Shown here: piece by piece, positions 16,572 through 24,602 of the stretch
Layout: each line of letters opens with the position of its first letter
Position numbering within the stretch: the stretch's first letter is position 1
Source: Fodinicurvata sp. EGI_FJ10296
Lineage (GTDB): Bacteria; Pseudomonadota; Alphaproteobacteria; DSM-16000; Inquilinaceae
Assembly (NCBI RefSeq): GCF_040712075.1
Contig: NZ_JBFCVL010000007.1
Coordinates: forward strand, 124,001 to 188,000
Reading direction: 5' to 3'
Length of the DNA: 64,000 nucleotides
Program-made: the position numbers and the translations under genes
Notes under the pieces: generated by a model
What the model was told of the DNA's origin: nothing
Database searches by the model: none
Seen by the model: the letters and a program-made list of their open reading frames with translations, nothing else

Positions 16572-16769
16572 TCAGCCCCCGACGCCAAGTATGAATTGGA
16601 TCGCCACTGCCGACACCTGGTCAACGACGAGGAAAAATAGCGCCATGATCGTAACGAATACGAAGACCATTGCCGTCGTGATTCCGGTCTCCTTACGCGT
16701 CGGCCACGTAACTTTGGAAACCTCTTGCCGGACCTGGCGAACATACTCAGCGGGATTGGTTCTTGCCAT
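16572..16769 (-). CDS. secE: Preprotein translocase subunit SecE
   Basis: SecE clamps the two halves of SecY in the inner-membrane translocon. I start at the ATG giving [20 protein letters not shown], which matches short SecE proteins; a longer frame adds ten unrelated residues. The 65-residue product has an amphipathic helix with the conserved KVTWPTRKE motif (residues 19-27), then one membrane helix around residues 33-57. This is the single-helix form usual in alphaproteobacteria. nusG follows 2 nt later, and tRNA-Trp lies about 90 nt upstream. Confidence 0.97.
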   Translation of the reverse strand: MARTNPAEYVRQVRQEVSKVTWPTRKETGITTAMVFVFVTIMALFFLVVDQVSAVAIQFILGVGG

Positions 16770-16856
16770 GGCGTGGTAAAGGCTTTCAATACAGCACAAA
16801 GGCCGGCCCGTCAGTGACGCGCCGACCGCTTGATCAGTTTCCGTCTTAGTCCCGGA

Positions 16857-16932
16857 TGGCAGGAGTGGAGGGACTCGAACCCCCAGCCCCCGGTTTTGGA
16901 GACCGGTGCTCTACCAATTGAGCTACACTCCT
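16857..16932 (-). tRNA. tRNA-Trp (CCA anticodon)
   Basis: The minus strand folds as a full cloverleaf: acceptor AGGAGTG/CACTCCT, D-arm with AGCTCAATTGGTAGAGC, anticodon loop CTCCAAA, and T-arm with GGTTCGAGTCC. The discriminator is G and CCA is encoded. The anticodon CCA reads UGG. It lies between tuf and secE, in the conserved tuf-trnW-secE-nusG order, and is probably processed from a common transcript. Confidence 0.97.
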
Positions 16933-17037
16933 CCGAGACATCAGCCGGAACGCAAACCATGCATCATCGCGGTGATGGCGGGAACGGCCGGCCCGACAGG
17001 TCCCCGTACATTTCGATCCGAACCTGGACAGGGGCGG

Positions 17038-17066
17038 GTTTTAGCCGAACCGAAACAGCGATGCAA
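17038..17066 (-). promoter_or_regulatory. Candidate promoter for tRNA-Trp-secE-nusG
   Basis: On the minus strand TTGCAT and TAAAAC are separated by 17 nt, about 100 nt upstream of tRNA-Trp and about 50 nt after the tuf stop. The spacing is ideal for a sigma-70-type promoter and the boxes are fair. Transcription could equally read through from tuf. Confidence 0.35.
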
Positions 17067-17116
17067 CAGGAAACGCTCCACCCGGTTGCACCGTTGTTTC
17101 GCTCACCTCTGGTCGC

Positions 17117-18310
17117 TTATTCGACGATCGAAGCGACGACGCCGGCGCCAACGGTACGGCCACCTTCGCGGATTGCGAACCGAAGGCCTTCATCCATCGC
17201 GATCGGCGCGATCAGTGTCACTTCCATCGACACATTGTCCCCCGGCATGACCATCTCCGTGCCTTCCGGAAGGGTCACGCTGCCCGTCACGTCCGTCGTT
17301 CGGAAATAGAATTGCGGCCGGTAATTCGAGAAAAACGGCGTGTGGCGACCGCCCTCTTCCTTGGTCAGAATGTACGCTTCGGCCTTGAACTTCGTGTGCG
17401 GCGTGATCGAGCCCGGCTTCGCCAGCACCTGGCCACGCTCGACATCTTCACGCTTCGTCCCGCGAAGCAGTGCGCCGATGTTGTCCCCCGCCTCGCCGCT
17501 GTCCAGCAGCTTGCGGAACATCTCAACGCCGGTGCAAACCGTCTTGACCGTCTTGTGAAGGCCGACAATCTCGACCTCTTCACCCACCTTGACGATCCCG
17601 CGCTCCACACGCCCCGTCACGACCGTGCCACGGCCCGAAATCGAAAACACGTCTTCGATCGGCATCAGGAACGGCAGGTCCTTCGGACGCTCAGGCGTCG
17701 GTATATACGCGTCGACCTGCTTCATCAGCTCAAGAATGGCTTCCTTGCCAAGCTTGTCGTCCGTGCCCTCGATCGCCGCCAGCGCCGAACCCTTCACGAT
17801 CGGAATATCGTCGCCTGGGAAATCATACGAACTCAGCAACTCGCGGATTTCCATCTCCACAAGCTCAAGCAGCTCTTCGTCATCCACCTGGTCGCATTTG
17901 TTCATGAACACCACCAGACCGGGAACGCCAACCTGGCGTGCCAGAAGGATGTGCTCACGGGTCTGCGGCATCGGGCCGTCCGCCGCCGAAACCACCAGAA
18001 TCGCACCGTCCATCTGCGCCGCACCCGTGATCATGTTCTTCACGTAGTCGGCGTGGCCAGGACAGTCCACATGCGCATAGTGACGCGCATCCGTCTCGTA
18101 TTCCACATGCGCCGTCGAAATCGTGATCCCGCGCGCCTTCTCTTCGGGCGCCTTGTCGATCGCGTCATACGCCAGATAACTGCCGGAACCGGATGACTCG
18201 AACAAAACCTTCGTGATCGCCGCCGTCAGCGTCGTCTTGCCGTGGTCAACGTGACCGATCGTTCCTATGTTCGCGTGCGGCTTCGTACGCTCAAACTTTG
18301 CCTTGGCCAT
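17117..18310 (-). CDS. tuf: Elongation factor Tu, second copy
   Basis: Complete EF-Tu, 397 residues, with GTP-binding motifs GHVDHGKTT (19-27), DCPGHADY and NKCD, then the two beta-barrel domains ending in VVASIVE. It is preceded by tRNA-Tyr and tRNA-Gly on the same strand and followed by tRNA-Trp and secE, the tufB-type context known from E. coli. The first 1,083 nt match the other tuf except for three silent changes (17234, 18275 and 18287 here), while the flanks differ completely. That pattern indicates ongoing gene conversion. Confidence 0.99.
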   Translation of the reverse strand: MAKAKFERTKPHANIGTIGHVDHGKTTLTAAITKVLFESSGSGSYLAYDAIDKAPEEKARGITISTAHVEYETDARHYAHVDCPGHADYVKNMITGAAQMDGAILVVSAADGPMPQTREHILLARQVGVPGLVVFMNKCDQVDDEELLELVEMEIRELLSSYDFPGDDIPIVKGSALAAIEGTDDKLGKEAILELMKQVDAYIPTPERPKDLPFLMPIEDVFSISGRGTVVTGRVERGIVKVGEEVEIVGLHKTVKTVCTGVEMFRKLLDSGEAGDNIGALLRGTKREDVERGQVLAKPGSITPHTKFKAEAYILTKEEGGRHTPFFSNYRPQFYFRTTDVTGSVTLPEGTEMVMPGDNVSMEVTLIAPIAMDEGLRFAIREGGRTVGAGVVASIVE

Positions 18311-18376
18311 TTCCGGAGATCCTGTGGTTTATCTGCCCGTTTGGGGGCGTCCGACTGACAATAACGCGGTTCCCGG

Positions 18377-18450
18377 TGGAGCGGGTGAGGGGAATCGAAC
18401 CCCCGTATTCAGCTTGGAAGGCTGCTGCTCTACCATTGAGCTACACCCGC
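18377..18450 (-). tRNA. tRNA-Gly (TCC anticodon)
   Basis: The minus strand reads GCGGGTGTAGCTCAATGG and pairs GCGGGTG with CACCCGC. The anticodon loop is CTTCCAA, giving TCC, which reads GGA and by wobble GGG. The T-arm is GGGGGTTCGATTCCCCT, and TCCA is encoded at the 3' end. It lies between tRNA-Tyr and tuf, as glyT does before tufB in E. coli. Confidence 0.97.
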
Positions 18451-18540
18451 ATAGCCGGAACGACTTTTTAACCGGTCGGAATAACACGCGAGCAGTAACC
18501 GATACCATAGCACGACGTCCGGTACTATGGCGTCGCAAAT

Positions 18541-18626
18541 TGGTGGAGGGGGTAGGATTCGAACCTACGAACACGTACGTGGGCAGATTTACAGTCTGCT
18601 GCCTTTGACCGCTCGGCCACCCCTCC
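18541..18626 (-). tRNA. tRNA-Tyr (GTA anticodon)
   Basis: An 86-nt class II tRNA on the minus strand, with acceptor GGAGGGG/CCCCTCC, anticodon loop CTGTAAA and the expected long variable arm (CCCACGTACGTGTT region). The T-arm is GTAGGTTCGAATCCTAC and ACCA is encoded. It is the first gene of the tRNA-Tyr, tRNA-Gly, tuf transcript. A good promoter lies about 50-80 nt upstream. Confidence 0.97.
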
Positions 18627-18676
18627 GCAGGGCTACATTGTCACGCCCAGTCTTCCCGACCAGCCGGTGGATGCGG

Positions 18677-18705
18677 GAAGTAAATTTTTTGGCTTCGGCT
18701 GTCAA
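18677..18705 (-). promoter_or_regulatory. Promoter for tRNA-Tyr-tRNA-Gly-tuf
   Basis: On the minus strand a perfect TTGACA is followed, after exactly 17 nt, by TACTTC. The AT-rich spacer contains CCAAAAAATT. The predicted start is about 45 nt before tRNA-Tyr. Orientation and strength fit a highly expressed stable-RNA/tuf operon. Confidence 0.65.
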
Positions 18706-18814
18706 CAGGTTATCGTCACCGGACGCAAATTCCGTGCATTCATTGACAAGCCTGCACATCTAGGGGGTCGACGATATTCTCGCCTCTGCCCCAATTCGCC
18801 AACAGGAGCCACCC

Positions 18815-19873
18815 TTGTCCCGTGATCGCAAGCCACAGAGACCGCCGCGGAAGACCGAGCGAGAAGGTCCGGGTCGAACCGCCGGAAAGCCACAGGAGGC
18901 ATCGGCGGAAAGGAATGCCACCAAACGGGCCGGAAAAAGGCCGCCGAAACCGCTGGGACCGAAAACCGGCAGCAGATCCGGCCCCGCATCGCAGGACAGC
19001 TCCCGAAGTGGCCCGCGGCCCGGAGACGGACCGCGCGGCAGCGTTCGCCCGGGAAAGTCAATGTCTGTGGCGCCGGCTCCTGCAAAGGACCCACGGCCCC
19101 CGGTAGCGTCTCCGGAGCCCGTCGACGAAACCGCGATCTACGGCCACCACGCGGTAGCGGAGGCATGGACCAACCCGGGACGCAAGATCCGTCACCTGGT
19201 GGCGACCAGGGCAGCGCTGGACGCGTTGAACGATCAAATACAGGCGGCCTCGGCTGCCGGTCTCCGCCGCCCGGCGCCAGAGATTGTTCAGCGTGCAACA
19301 ATCGATGCGCGCCTGCCGGAAGGGACTGTACACCAGGGTGTGCTGGCATCCGTCGATCCGCTGTCCACACCCACATTTGAGGCGATGCTGGAAAGGGCAC
19401 GTGAACGGTTTACGCTGCTCATTGTTCTGGATCAGGTGACGGACCCGCACAACGTCGGCGCGATTCTCCGTACGGCCGCCGCCTTTGGAGCCGCGGCCTT
19501 GATCATGACCGAACGGCATGCCCCGCCGGTCTCTGGGACCCTGGCAAAAATCGCCAGCGGCGCCGTGGAGCATGTCCCGATCATCCGCGTCACGAACATG
19601 GCCCGGACACTCACAGATCTGACTGATTCGGGCGTAGCGTCGCTGGGTCTGGCCGAAGAGGCCGAGCAAACGCTGGCAACCGTCGTGTCAGGGCTGCCCC
19701 ACGGGCTTTCGACCGCACTGGTGTTGGGATCGGAGGGCGCGGGCCTGAGACGGCTGACACGCGAGAACTGCACCCATCTCGTCCGGCTGCCGACATCCGG
19801 TCCGATCGCCAGCCTCAACGTTTCGAACGCGGCGGCCGCGGCGCTGTATGAACTCGTCCGGAATATTGGATAG
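18815..19873 (+). CDS. rlmB: 23S rRNA (guanosine-2'-O)-methyltransferase RlmB, TTG start
   Basis: SpoU/TrmH (SPOUT) family 2'-O-methyltransferase that modifies G2251 in the 23S P-loop using S-adenosylmethionine. The TTG start has AGGAG 8 nt upstream. The first 105 or so residues of the 352 are low complexity, rich in Arg, Lys, Pro and Gly. The enzyme proper then begins at AIYGHHAVAEAW with the substrate-binding domain. The catalytic domain includes LIVLDQVTDPHNVGAILRTA and the C-terminal knot signature VLGSEGAGLRRL with SLNVSNAAAAAL. It is divergent from tRNA-Tyr and followed by tRNA-Thr. Confidence 0.93.
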   Translation: MSRDRKPQRPPRKTEREGPGRTAGKPQEASAERNATKRAGKRPPKPLGPKTGSRSGPASQDSSRSGPRPGDGPRGSVRPGKSMSVAPAPAKDPRPPVASPEPVDETAIYGHHAVAEAWTNPGRKIRHLVATRAALDALNDQIQAASAAGLRRPAPEIVQRATIDARLPEGTVHQGVLASVDPLSTPTFEAMLERARERFTLLIVLDQVTDPHNVGAILRTAAAFGAAALIMTERHAPPVSGTLAKIASGAVEHVPIIRVTNMARTLTDLTDSGVASLGLAEEAEQTLATVVSGLPHGLSTALVLGSEGAGLRRLTRENCTHLVRLPTSGPIASLNVSNAAAAALYELVRNIG

Positions 19874-19921
19874 GGTCACTTGCATCGGACGCCGGTTGAA
19901 TGTATTTCCGTTCGCGTGGAC

Positions 19922-19997
19922 GCCGACTTAGCTCAGCTGGTAGAGCAACCGCCTTGTAAGCGGTAGGTCGTAGGTTCGAGTCCTACAGTCGGCACCA
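19922..19997 (+). tRNA. tRNA-Thr (TGT anticodon)
   Basis: The cloverleaf starts GCCGACTTAGCTCAGCTGG, with acceptor GCCGACT/AGTCGGC. The anticodon stem-loop ACCGC-CTTGTAA-GCGGT gives TGT, reading ACA. The T-arm is CGTAGGTTCGAGTCCTACA, and ACCA is encoded. Decayed phage and IS sequence begins right after its 3' end, so it is a plausible former integration site, although no repeat of its 3' end was found downstream. Confidence 0.97.
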
Positions 19998-20299
19998 CCG
20001 AATCCCCGCAAATCCGCCGTTTTTCGCATTGCCTGGCTGTGGCTTTCACAACCGCACATGGGAACAGACCGGCGTCGAAACGCACGTGATTCTCCGGTCC
20101 GTTACGAAAAGTTTTGACGCAAACCTCGACCGACCGCACATTCGATGGCCCGCATTGCGGCGAGTCGGGCACGGGTATTCCCGTTTTAAGGGCGGCGGCA
20201 CCATGCCCCAAACCAATCCTGAGGACACGGGTTCGCCACCTCCCACCCGGTTATTGTTCAACATTTGCTCAGTCGAGCATCGACCAGATCACGAACCCC

Positions 20300-20470
20300 C
20301 GTCTCAATCAGGCCGAGCCGCCCGGCGTCTTGCTCCTGACAGCCGGAAACGACGTACAGCGTGACCGCCCGGAATTCGAAATCCCGGAAACCAACTCTTC
20401 GTTCCGCGCAAAACGTCATCTGGGGCAGCCCCCATGTAAATCACACCTGGGCGGAACCGGACGACTTCCC
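20300..20470 (+). pseudogene. Relic resembling phage terminase large subunit (GpA type)
   Basis: One frame reads PGVLLLTAGNDVQRDRPEFEI (coded at 20321-20383), close to the GpA-family pattern of GVL-LTAG-DVQ-DR-E-E. After a frameshift the next frame reads NVIWGSPHVNHTWAEPDDF (about 20412-20468), which fits the segment that follows in such terminases (VIWG, then W..LDD). No start or stop makes a working protein and nothing else of a prophage is readable. The match rests on remembered family patterns, so it stays tentative. Confidence 0.4.
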
Positions 20471-20622
20471 ACTGGCATCCTGTCCCTGCCATGTCTGGAT
20501 CGCATCCCAGACGGTGCGCATGTCCGTTACCCGAGAACGTCCGACCTTGCTCCGCGAGGGGGAAGTGTCGCTGAGTCTGAGGACGATGACGTCGCCAGCG
20601 ACGTAAGCGCGACGGCGCTGCC

Positions 20623-20960
20623 CTATGTGGCGAGGCTTGACGGCTGATTGAAGCGCCATGGCATCAGGTCTTCGATGGCAGAGGGAGATGACGGTCGAGG
20701 ATGGCGCGGAGCGTGGCGGCGATGTAGTCGACCGGGTTCACGTCGGATATCTTGCAGGTGGCTACCAGTGACGCGAGCATGGCCAGTTTTCGGCGCCGAT
20801 CTCGTTGCCCGCGAAGAGCGCAATTTTCCTTGTAAGGGCTATCGGCCGGATCTGGCTCTCGACCGGGTTGGTATCCAGTTCGAGTGCGCCGTCATCCAGG
20901 AACCGGATCAGGCCGGACCAATGCGCCAGCGTGTAGCGGATATCCCCGACCAGCGCGCGA
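20623..20960 (-). pseudogene. IS66 transposase TnpC, C-terminal remnant
   Basis: Minus-strand translation gives IRYTLAHWSGLIRFLDDGAL, then ELDTNPVESQIRPIALTRK and KIALFAGNEIGAENW, the signature C-terminal region of IS66 TnpC including the last catalytic acidic residue region. A frameshift follows; the next frame reads MLASLVATCKISDVNPVDYI, and a further shift leads to SAIEDLMPWRFNQP, the typical IS66 tail. At least two frameshifts plus loss of the N-terminal two thirds make it non-functional. Confidence 0.8.
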
Positions 20961-21240
20961 TGGCCCGTGTCAGTTGTCTTTCATCCACGCCGGCGCCAAC
21001 ACGGATCACAACGTCGCCCACGACAATTTGAAGATCGGGCTTACCGCATGCCGCGGCCTTACCCGGAACGCCGTCTTCAAGGACCAACTCGGCGAGCATC
21101 GGCGAGGACGCCACACCCGGGCATCAGGCATTACGCCGCGATCCGCGCCCGTTCTGCCTTCGTGCGCTGATGCCGTCCGCTCGGCCCCTCGATCACTTCC
21201 AGCCGGGAGACCCCAACATCCACGGAGCCGTCCAAATGGA
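20961..21240 (-). pseudogene. IS66 TnpA (OrfA) remnant
   Basis: The frame starts SRLEVIEGPSGRHQRTKAER and ARIAA, typical of IS66 OrfA N-termini, then meets a stop and a deletion. A second piece reads LVLEDGVPGKAAACGKP and LQIVVGDVVIRVGAGVDERQ, the OrfA C-terminal signature. It runs directly into TnpC sequence, so the deletion that removed TnpB joins these two remnants. Confidence 0.65.
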
Positions 21241-21348
21241 CGCCCGTTTTGCCGTCTCGATCCAATTCCAACACTCCCGCAGCACATGTCCGCGCAAAAT
21301 GGCAGGATCAGTCCGGAAATGGCAGGAGGTGGTCGGCATCGCGCTTAC

Positions 21349-21511
21349 GTTTCTGTTCTAGAACGACATTTCCCAGATCATGTTTCAGAAAGCTGACAAG
21401 CCAAATGCCGTCGCCGGCTGCGGTGGTTCCGACAAATTGGTCTGCGAAGATTGGAAGATACCGCTTGAGTAGATTGTGCAGTTGTTCCCGCAACGTCCGA
21501 ACAACTGGCAC
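21349..21511 (-). pseudogene. Transposase-like C-terminal relic cut by the IS66-like element
   Basis: The minus frame reads YLPIFADQFVGTT and then GIWLVSFLKHDLG before running into the IS66 terminal repeat. The pattern AxQxVG...IWLVSFxxxDLG is one I associate with the C-terminal tail of integrase-core transposases. Its expected continuation is not found on the far side of the IS66-like unit. It is best seen as an older insertion broken by a younger one. Confidence 0.35.
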
Positions 21512-21629
21512 AAGATCGACAATCGCCCACTCACCGCTCTATGAGGGAAATTTACTATAGTTATACATCTAGAACGTGCAAATTTCTCCCAAACAACCTA
21601 TAGTACGGTTCGAAATTTGGAGGAAGCGC

Positions 21630-22607
21630 ATGGCACGGATCGAGATTCGAAGTGAGGATGACCTTTTCGGCGCGATCGAGCGGGTCCGAACTACGCAGAC
21701 TACCAAAGCACCCGACGTGGAGTTTCTCGGTTGGCCGAAATTCGAGATTACAATTCGCGGTGAGAGCTTTGATGGCGGTGTGCCGACTCGAATCATGCCC
21801 GCCCTCATGAATCTACAAAAGCAGATCAATAGAACCTACTCGATAATACAATACGGTGAAGAAAAACCATTAATCAGACACGAAAAAAGGAAGACAGAAC
21901 TTGTCGTACGTTTTGAAAATGGCTCGACAAAATTTACGGCTGATTTAACGCATGTACTCAACACTATTGTCCAGCAGGCATCTATTAAGATGGACGGAAC
22001 GCAAACGACCATCACTATTCTTGGATTAGCCGCTATTTTAGGTGGATATTTTTCTTACAAGGCTTTTCTGAATAGCAAACTAAAAGAAAAAGAGCTAGAT
22101 CAGAGTATAAGTATGTCACAACAAGAAACAGAGCGACATCGTCAAATCGTCGAACTCGCAGGCAATAATGATACGCTTCAGCAACAGATAAATAACATAC
22201 ATGAAATGCAATCTGGATTCTTGAAAAAATTAGAGGTTCACGACCAAATCGTAATGGGTGATCACCCTGTTATAGACGGTGAAACGGCTCAGAGAATCAT
22301 GCGTAAACCACGGGCAATGCCCATAGAAGACCGGATCGATGGAGAGTTCGTTATTTTGACGGTAGATTCCGGCGCTATTGAGGGAGGCTATCGCATAAAG
22401 GTACGCGAGTCAGGAGGAAATCAAGAATTGACTGTAGATGTTCCAGAGGGAACCTTAACTTCCAGCCAAATTGACGCGCTGCAAGATGGAGAATGGGGCA
22501 AGACACCCGTCGAAATGAAGATCAACGTGAAGAAGACCCGAAACCGGATCAAGGAGGCGAAGCTAATTCGGGCAGGGTTAATCGGACGCGATCAAGAAAA
22601 TGATTGA
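21630..22607 (+). CDS. Unknown single-pass membrane protein, low-GC island gene
   Basis: No family was recognised. The ATG is chosen for GGAGGAAG 3 nt before it; the product has 325 residues. Residues 1-120 look like a soluble alpha/beta domain (includes LGWPKFEITIRGESFDGG and MNLQKQINRTYSIIQYGEE). One membrane helix is at about 124-146 (ITILGLAAILGGYFSYKAF). A Gln/Glu-rich, probably coiled-coil segment follows at 150-205. The last 100 residues form a second soluble, strand-rich domain (FVILTVDSGAIEGGYRIKV). Codons are visibly AT-rich (AAA, ATA, TTA, AGA) against a GC-rich background. It is the only intact gene of the decayed island, so horizontal origin is likely. A defence or phage-related role is possible but only inferred from context. 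Confidence 0.8.
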   Translation: MARIEIRSEDDLFGAIERVRTTQTTKAPDVEFLGWPKFEITIRGESFDGGVPTRIMPALMNLQKQINRTYSIIQYGEEKPLIRHEKRKTELVVRFENGSTKFTADLTHVLNTIVQQASIKMDGTQTTITILGLAAILGGYFSYKAFLNSKLKEKELDQSISMSQQETERHRQIVELAGNNDTLQQQINNIHEMQSGFLKKLEVHDQIVMGDHPVIDGETAQRIMRKPRAMPIEDRIDGEFVILTVDSGAIEGGYRIKVRESGGNQELTVDVPEGTLTSSQIDALQDGEWGKTPVEMKINVKKTRNRIKEAKLIRAGLIGRDQEND

Positions 22608-22814
22608 TCGGCTAGGATTTGCTGCGCCAGACGCAGCGAGGATCGATGTCAAACTTGCGAACAAGAACACATCTTCTACGGCCCAGTTCCCAAAGCGAAT
22701 CCCTCCACCCTATTCTTGAACAGCCCGCGAGCCATTCCACTCTCCGATTCTGGCATAGTCGACGAACACGCTAGCCATCACCGCCACCGCCCATTCCCCT
22801 TACACTCTCGGCCG

Positions 22815-24602
22815 CTACATGTGTTCAGGCACGTCAATGCCGAGCAGGGACAGGCCGAGAGCCATCTGATCGCGCGTGATCTTGACCACCGTCAGCCGCG
22901 AGGCTTTGACGGCCGGATCCGGTTCGCTGAGGATGTGGCAGGCCGAATAAAAGCGCGAGAAGGCCTGTGCCAGGGCATACAGATGCTCGCAGATGTCATC
23001 CGGCGAGCGGCCGTCATGGGCCGCCGCAATCGCATCGGGAAACTGCAGCAGGGTCAGCATGACCTCGCGCTCGACCGCTGTCGGCGGAGCGAGCGGCCCG
23101 GGTGCGGCGCCGGTTTCTGCCGCCTTCCGCAGCAACGCCCCCGTCCGCACTACAGCGTATTGAAGATAGGGTCCGGTCTTGCCTTCGAATCGCGTGAACC
23201 GGTCCAGATCGAAGATATAGTTTGTCTTGCGGTGGTTGCTGAGATCGGCGTATTTCAGCGCCGCCAATCCGACCTGTCGCGCGACCGTCTCATCGACATC
23301 GCCGCCTGTAGCAACCGGGGCTTCTTCGGATGGCGATTCGCGATCCAGTCCCACTTCGACCATGCGCTCGCGCGCCTTGTCGGTCGTCATCCGGATCAGA
23401 TCCTGCAGCTTCATGACGCCGCCTTCGCGGGTCTTGAAGGGCTTGCCGTCCGGACCATTCATGGTCCCGAACCCGATATGCTCAAGTCCCATTCCGCCAT
23501 CGATGCCGGCTTTGCGGGCGGCGCGAAAGACCTGCTCGAAATGCAGGTGCTGGCGCTGGTCGACGACATAGAGCGCCAGATCGGGGGCGATGGCATCCTG
23601 CCGGTCGGCAATCGTCGCCAGGTCGGTCGAACCGTACATCACGGCACCGTCGGATTTCAGCAGGATCAGCGGGGGGATCTCGGTCGTATCGTCTTCCTCG
23701 GCAACGGGAATCACCAGAGCGCCCTGGCTCTCGATCGCGACGCCCTCGGCCTTCAACCGATCGACCAGGCCCGGGATGCGGTCGTTGACGTCGGCTTCGC
23801 CCTTCCACAGGTCGAACTGGACGCCAAGACTCGCGAAGTCACGCTCCATGGCAGCTTTGGACACCGTCATGCAGTGCCGCCACAACGCGGTATATCCGGG
23901 GTGGCCCGACTGCAGCAGCGCCGTTGCCCTGCGCGCGGCCTCAAGCCTCTCTGGATCGGCTTTGCAGGCCGCTGACGCCTGCGGGTAGAGTTGTTCCAGT
24001 TCGTCCAGCCCGATCGGGCTTTCCGTGGGGAACGGCCCCGCGGCCCCCTCGGCGAAATAGGGCAAGTCGGGGTATCGAATGGCGATCTCGCTGATCACCA
24101 TACCCATCTGCAAGCCCCAGTCGCCCATATGGACGTCACTGACAGTGCGGTAGCCCAGGAACCGGAACAATCGCTGCAGGCTGTCGCCGATGATCGACGA
24201 GCGAAGATGACCGACATGCATCGGTTTGGCGACGTTCGGGCCACCGAAATCCAGCACCACTGTCTCACCTGCCGCCGGCGTAACACCGGATCGCGGATCG
24301 TCGTCCAACGCGGCAACCCGGCGCGCGATTTCCGCATCCGAAACACTGATGTTGATGAAGCCCGGACCGGCCACTGACAGATCGGATAGCGCCGGCGCAT
24401 CCTTCAGGCGCGCTACGATGTCGTCGGCAATGTCGCGCGGCTTGCGCCGGGCGGTTTTGGCGGCGGGCAATGCCCCATTGCATTGAAACTGGCCGAGGTC
24501 GGGCCGATTGGAAACAGCGACCACGCCAAGTTCGGGCGGGAGGCCGGCAGCCTCGAAGGCGTTCGCGACGAGCAGTGTCAGGTCGGCGGTCAATGAAGGC
24601 AT
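22815..24602 (-). CDS. argS: Arginyl-tRNA synthetase
   Basis: Class I synthetase that charges tRNA-Arg and needs the tRNA for amino acid activation. The 595-residue product has the N-terminal Add1 domain and the class I signature HVGH at residues 129-132 inside KPMHVGHLRSSIIGD. The catalytic Rossmann core continues through FGTMNGPDGKPFKTREGGVM, where the KMSKS lysine is lacking, as is usual for this enzyme. The C-terminal helical anticodon-binding domain ends LLGIDVPEHM. It borders the decayed island and is transcribed away from wrbA. Confidence 0.97.
   Translation of the reverse strand: MPSLTADLTLLVANAFEAAGLPPELGVVAVSNRPDLGQFQCNGALPAAKTARRKPRDIADDIVARLKDAPALSDLSVAGPGFINISVSDAEIARRVAALDDDPRSGVTPAAGETVVLDFGGPNVAKPMHVGHLRSSIIGDSLQRLFRFLGYRTVSDVHMGDWGLQMGMVISEIAIRYPDLPYFAEGAAGPFPTESPIGLDELEQLYPQASAACKADPERLEAARRATALLQSGHPGYTALWRHCMTVSKAAMERDFASLGVQFDLWKGEADVNDRIPGLVDRLKAEGVAIESQGALVIPVAEEDDTTEIPPLILLKSDGAVMYGSTDLATIADRQDAIAPDLALYVVDQRQHLHFEQVFRAARKAGIDGGMGLEHIGFGTMNGPDGKPFKTREGGVMKLQDLIRMTTDKARERMVEVGLDRESPSEEAPVATGGDVDETVARQVGLAALKYADLSNHRKTNYIFDLDRFTRFEGKTGPYLQYAVVRTGALLRKAAETGAAPGPLAPPTAVEREVMLTLLQFPDAIAAAHDGRSPDDICEHLYALAQAFSRFYSACHILSEPDPAVKASRLTVVKITRDQMALGLSLLGIDVPEHM

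Larger units (their letters stand above)
20603..21348. mobile_element. Internally deleted IS66-like element
   Basis: The 746-bp unit begins GTAAGCGCGA and ends TCGCGCTTAC, a perfect 10-bp terminal inverted repeat of the IS66 type. Inside, on the minus strand, are a TnpA (OrfA) remnant and then directly the C-terminal part of TnpC. TnpB and most of TnpC are missing. Flanking octamers (CCAGCGAC left, GTTTCTGT right) do not match, so the usual 8-bp target duplication is absent and one flank has probably been rearranged. It could move only if transposase is supplied in trans. Confidence 0.75.

Noticed and set aside
18329-18574. Minus-strand frame of about 80 codons across tRNA-Gly, with CSSMVEQQPSKLNTGVRF
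   Set aside because: This is the well-known false protein made by translating a tRNA-Gly gene; the tRNA fold explains the sequence.
19933-20211. Minus-strand frame ending VPTVGLEPTTYRLQGGCSTS
   Set aside because: Another classic false translation of a tRNA, here tRNA-Thr; no ribosome site.
20000-22814. CRISPR array or a complete defence operon in the accessory region
   Set aside because: No regularly spaced repeats and no cas, nuclease, reverse transcriptase or restriction gene could be read; only one intact gene is present.
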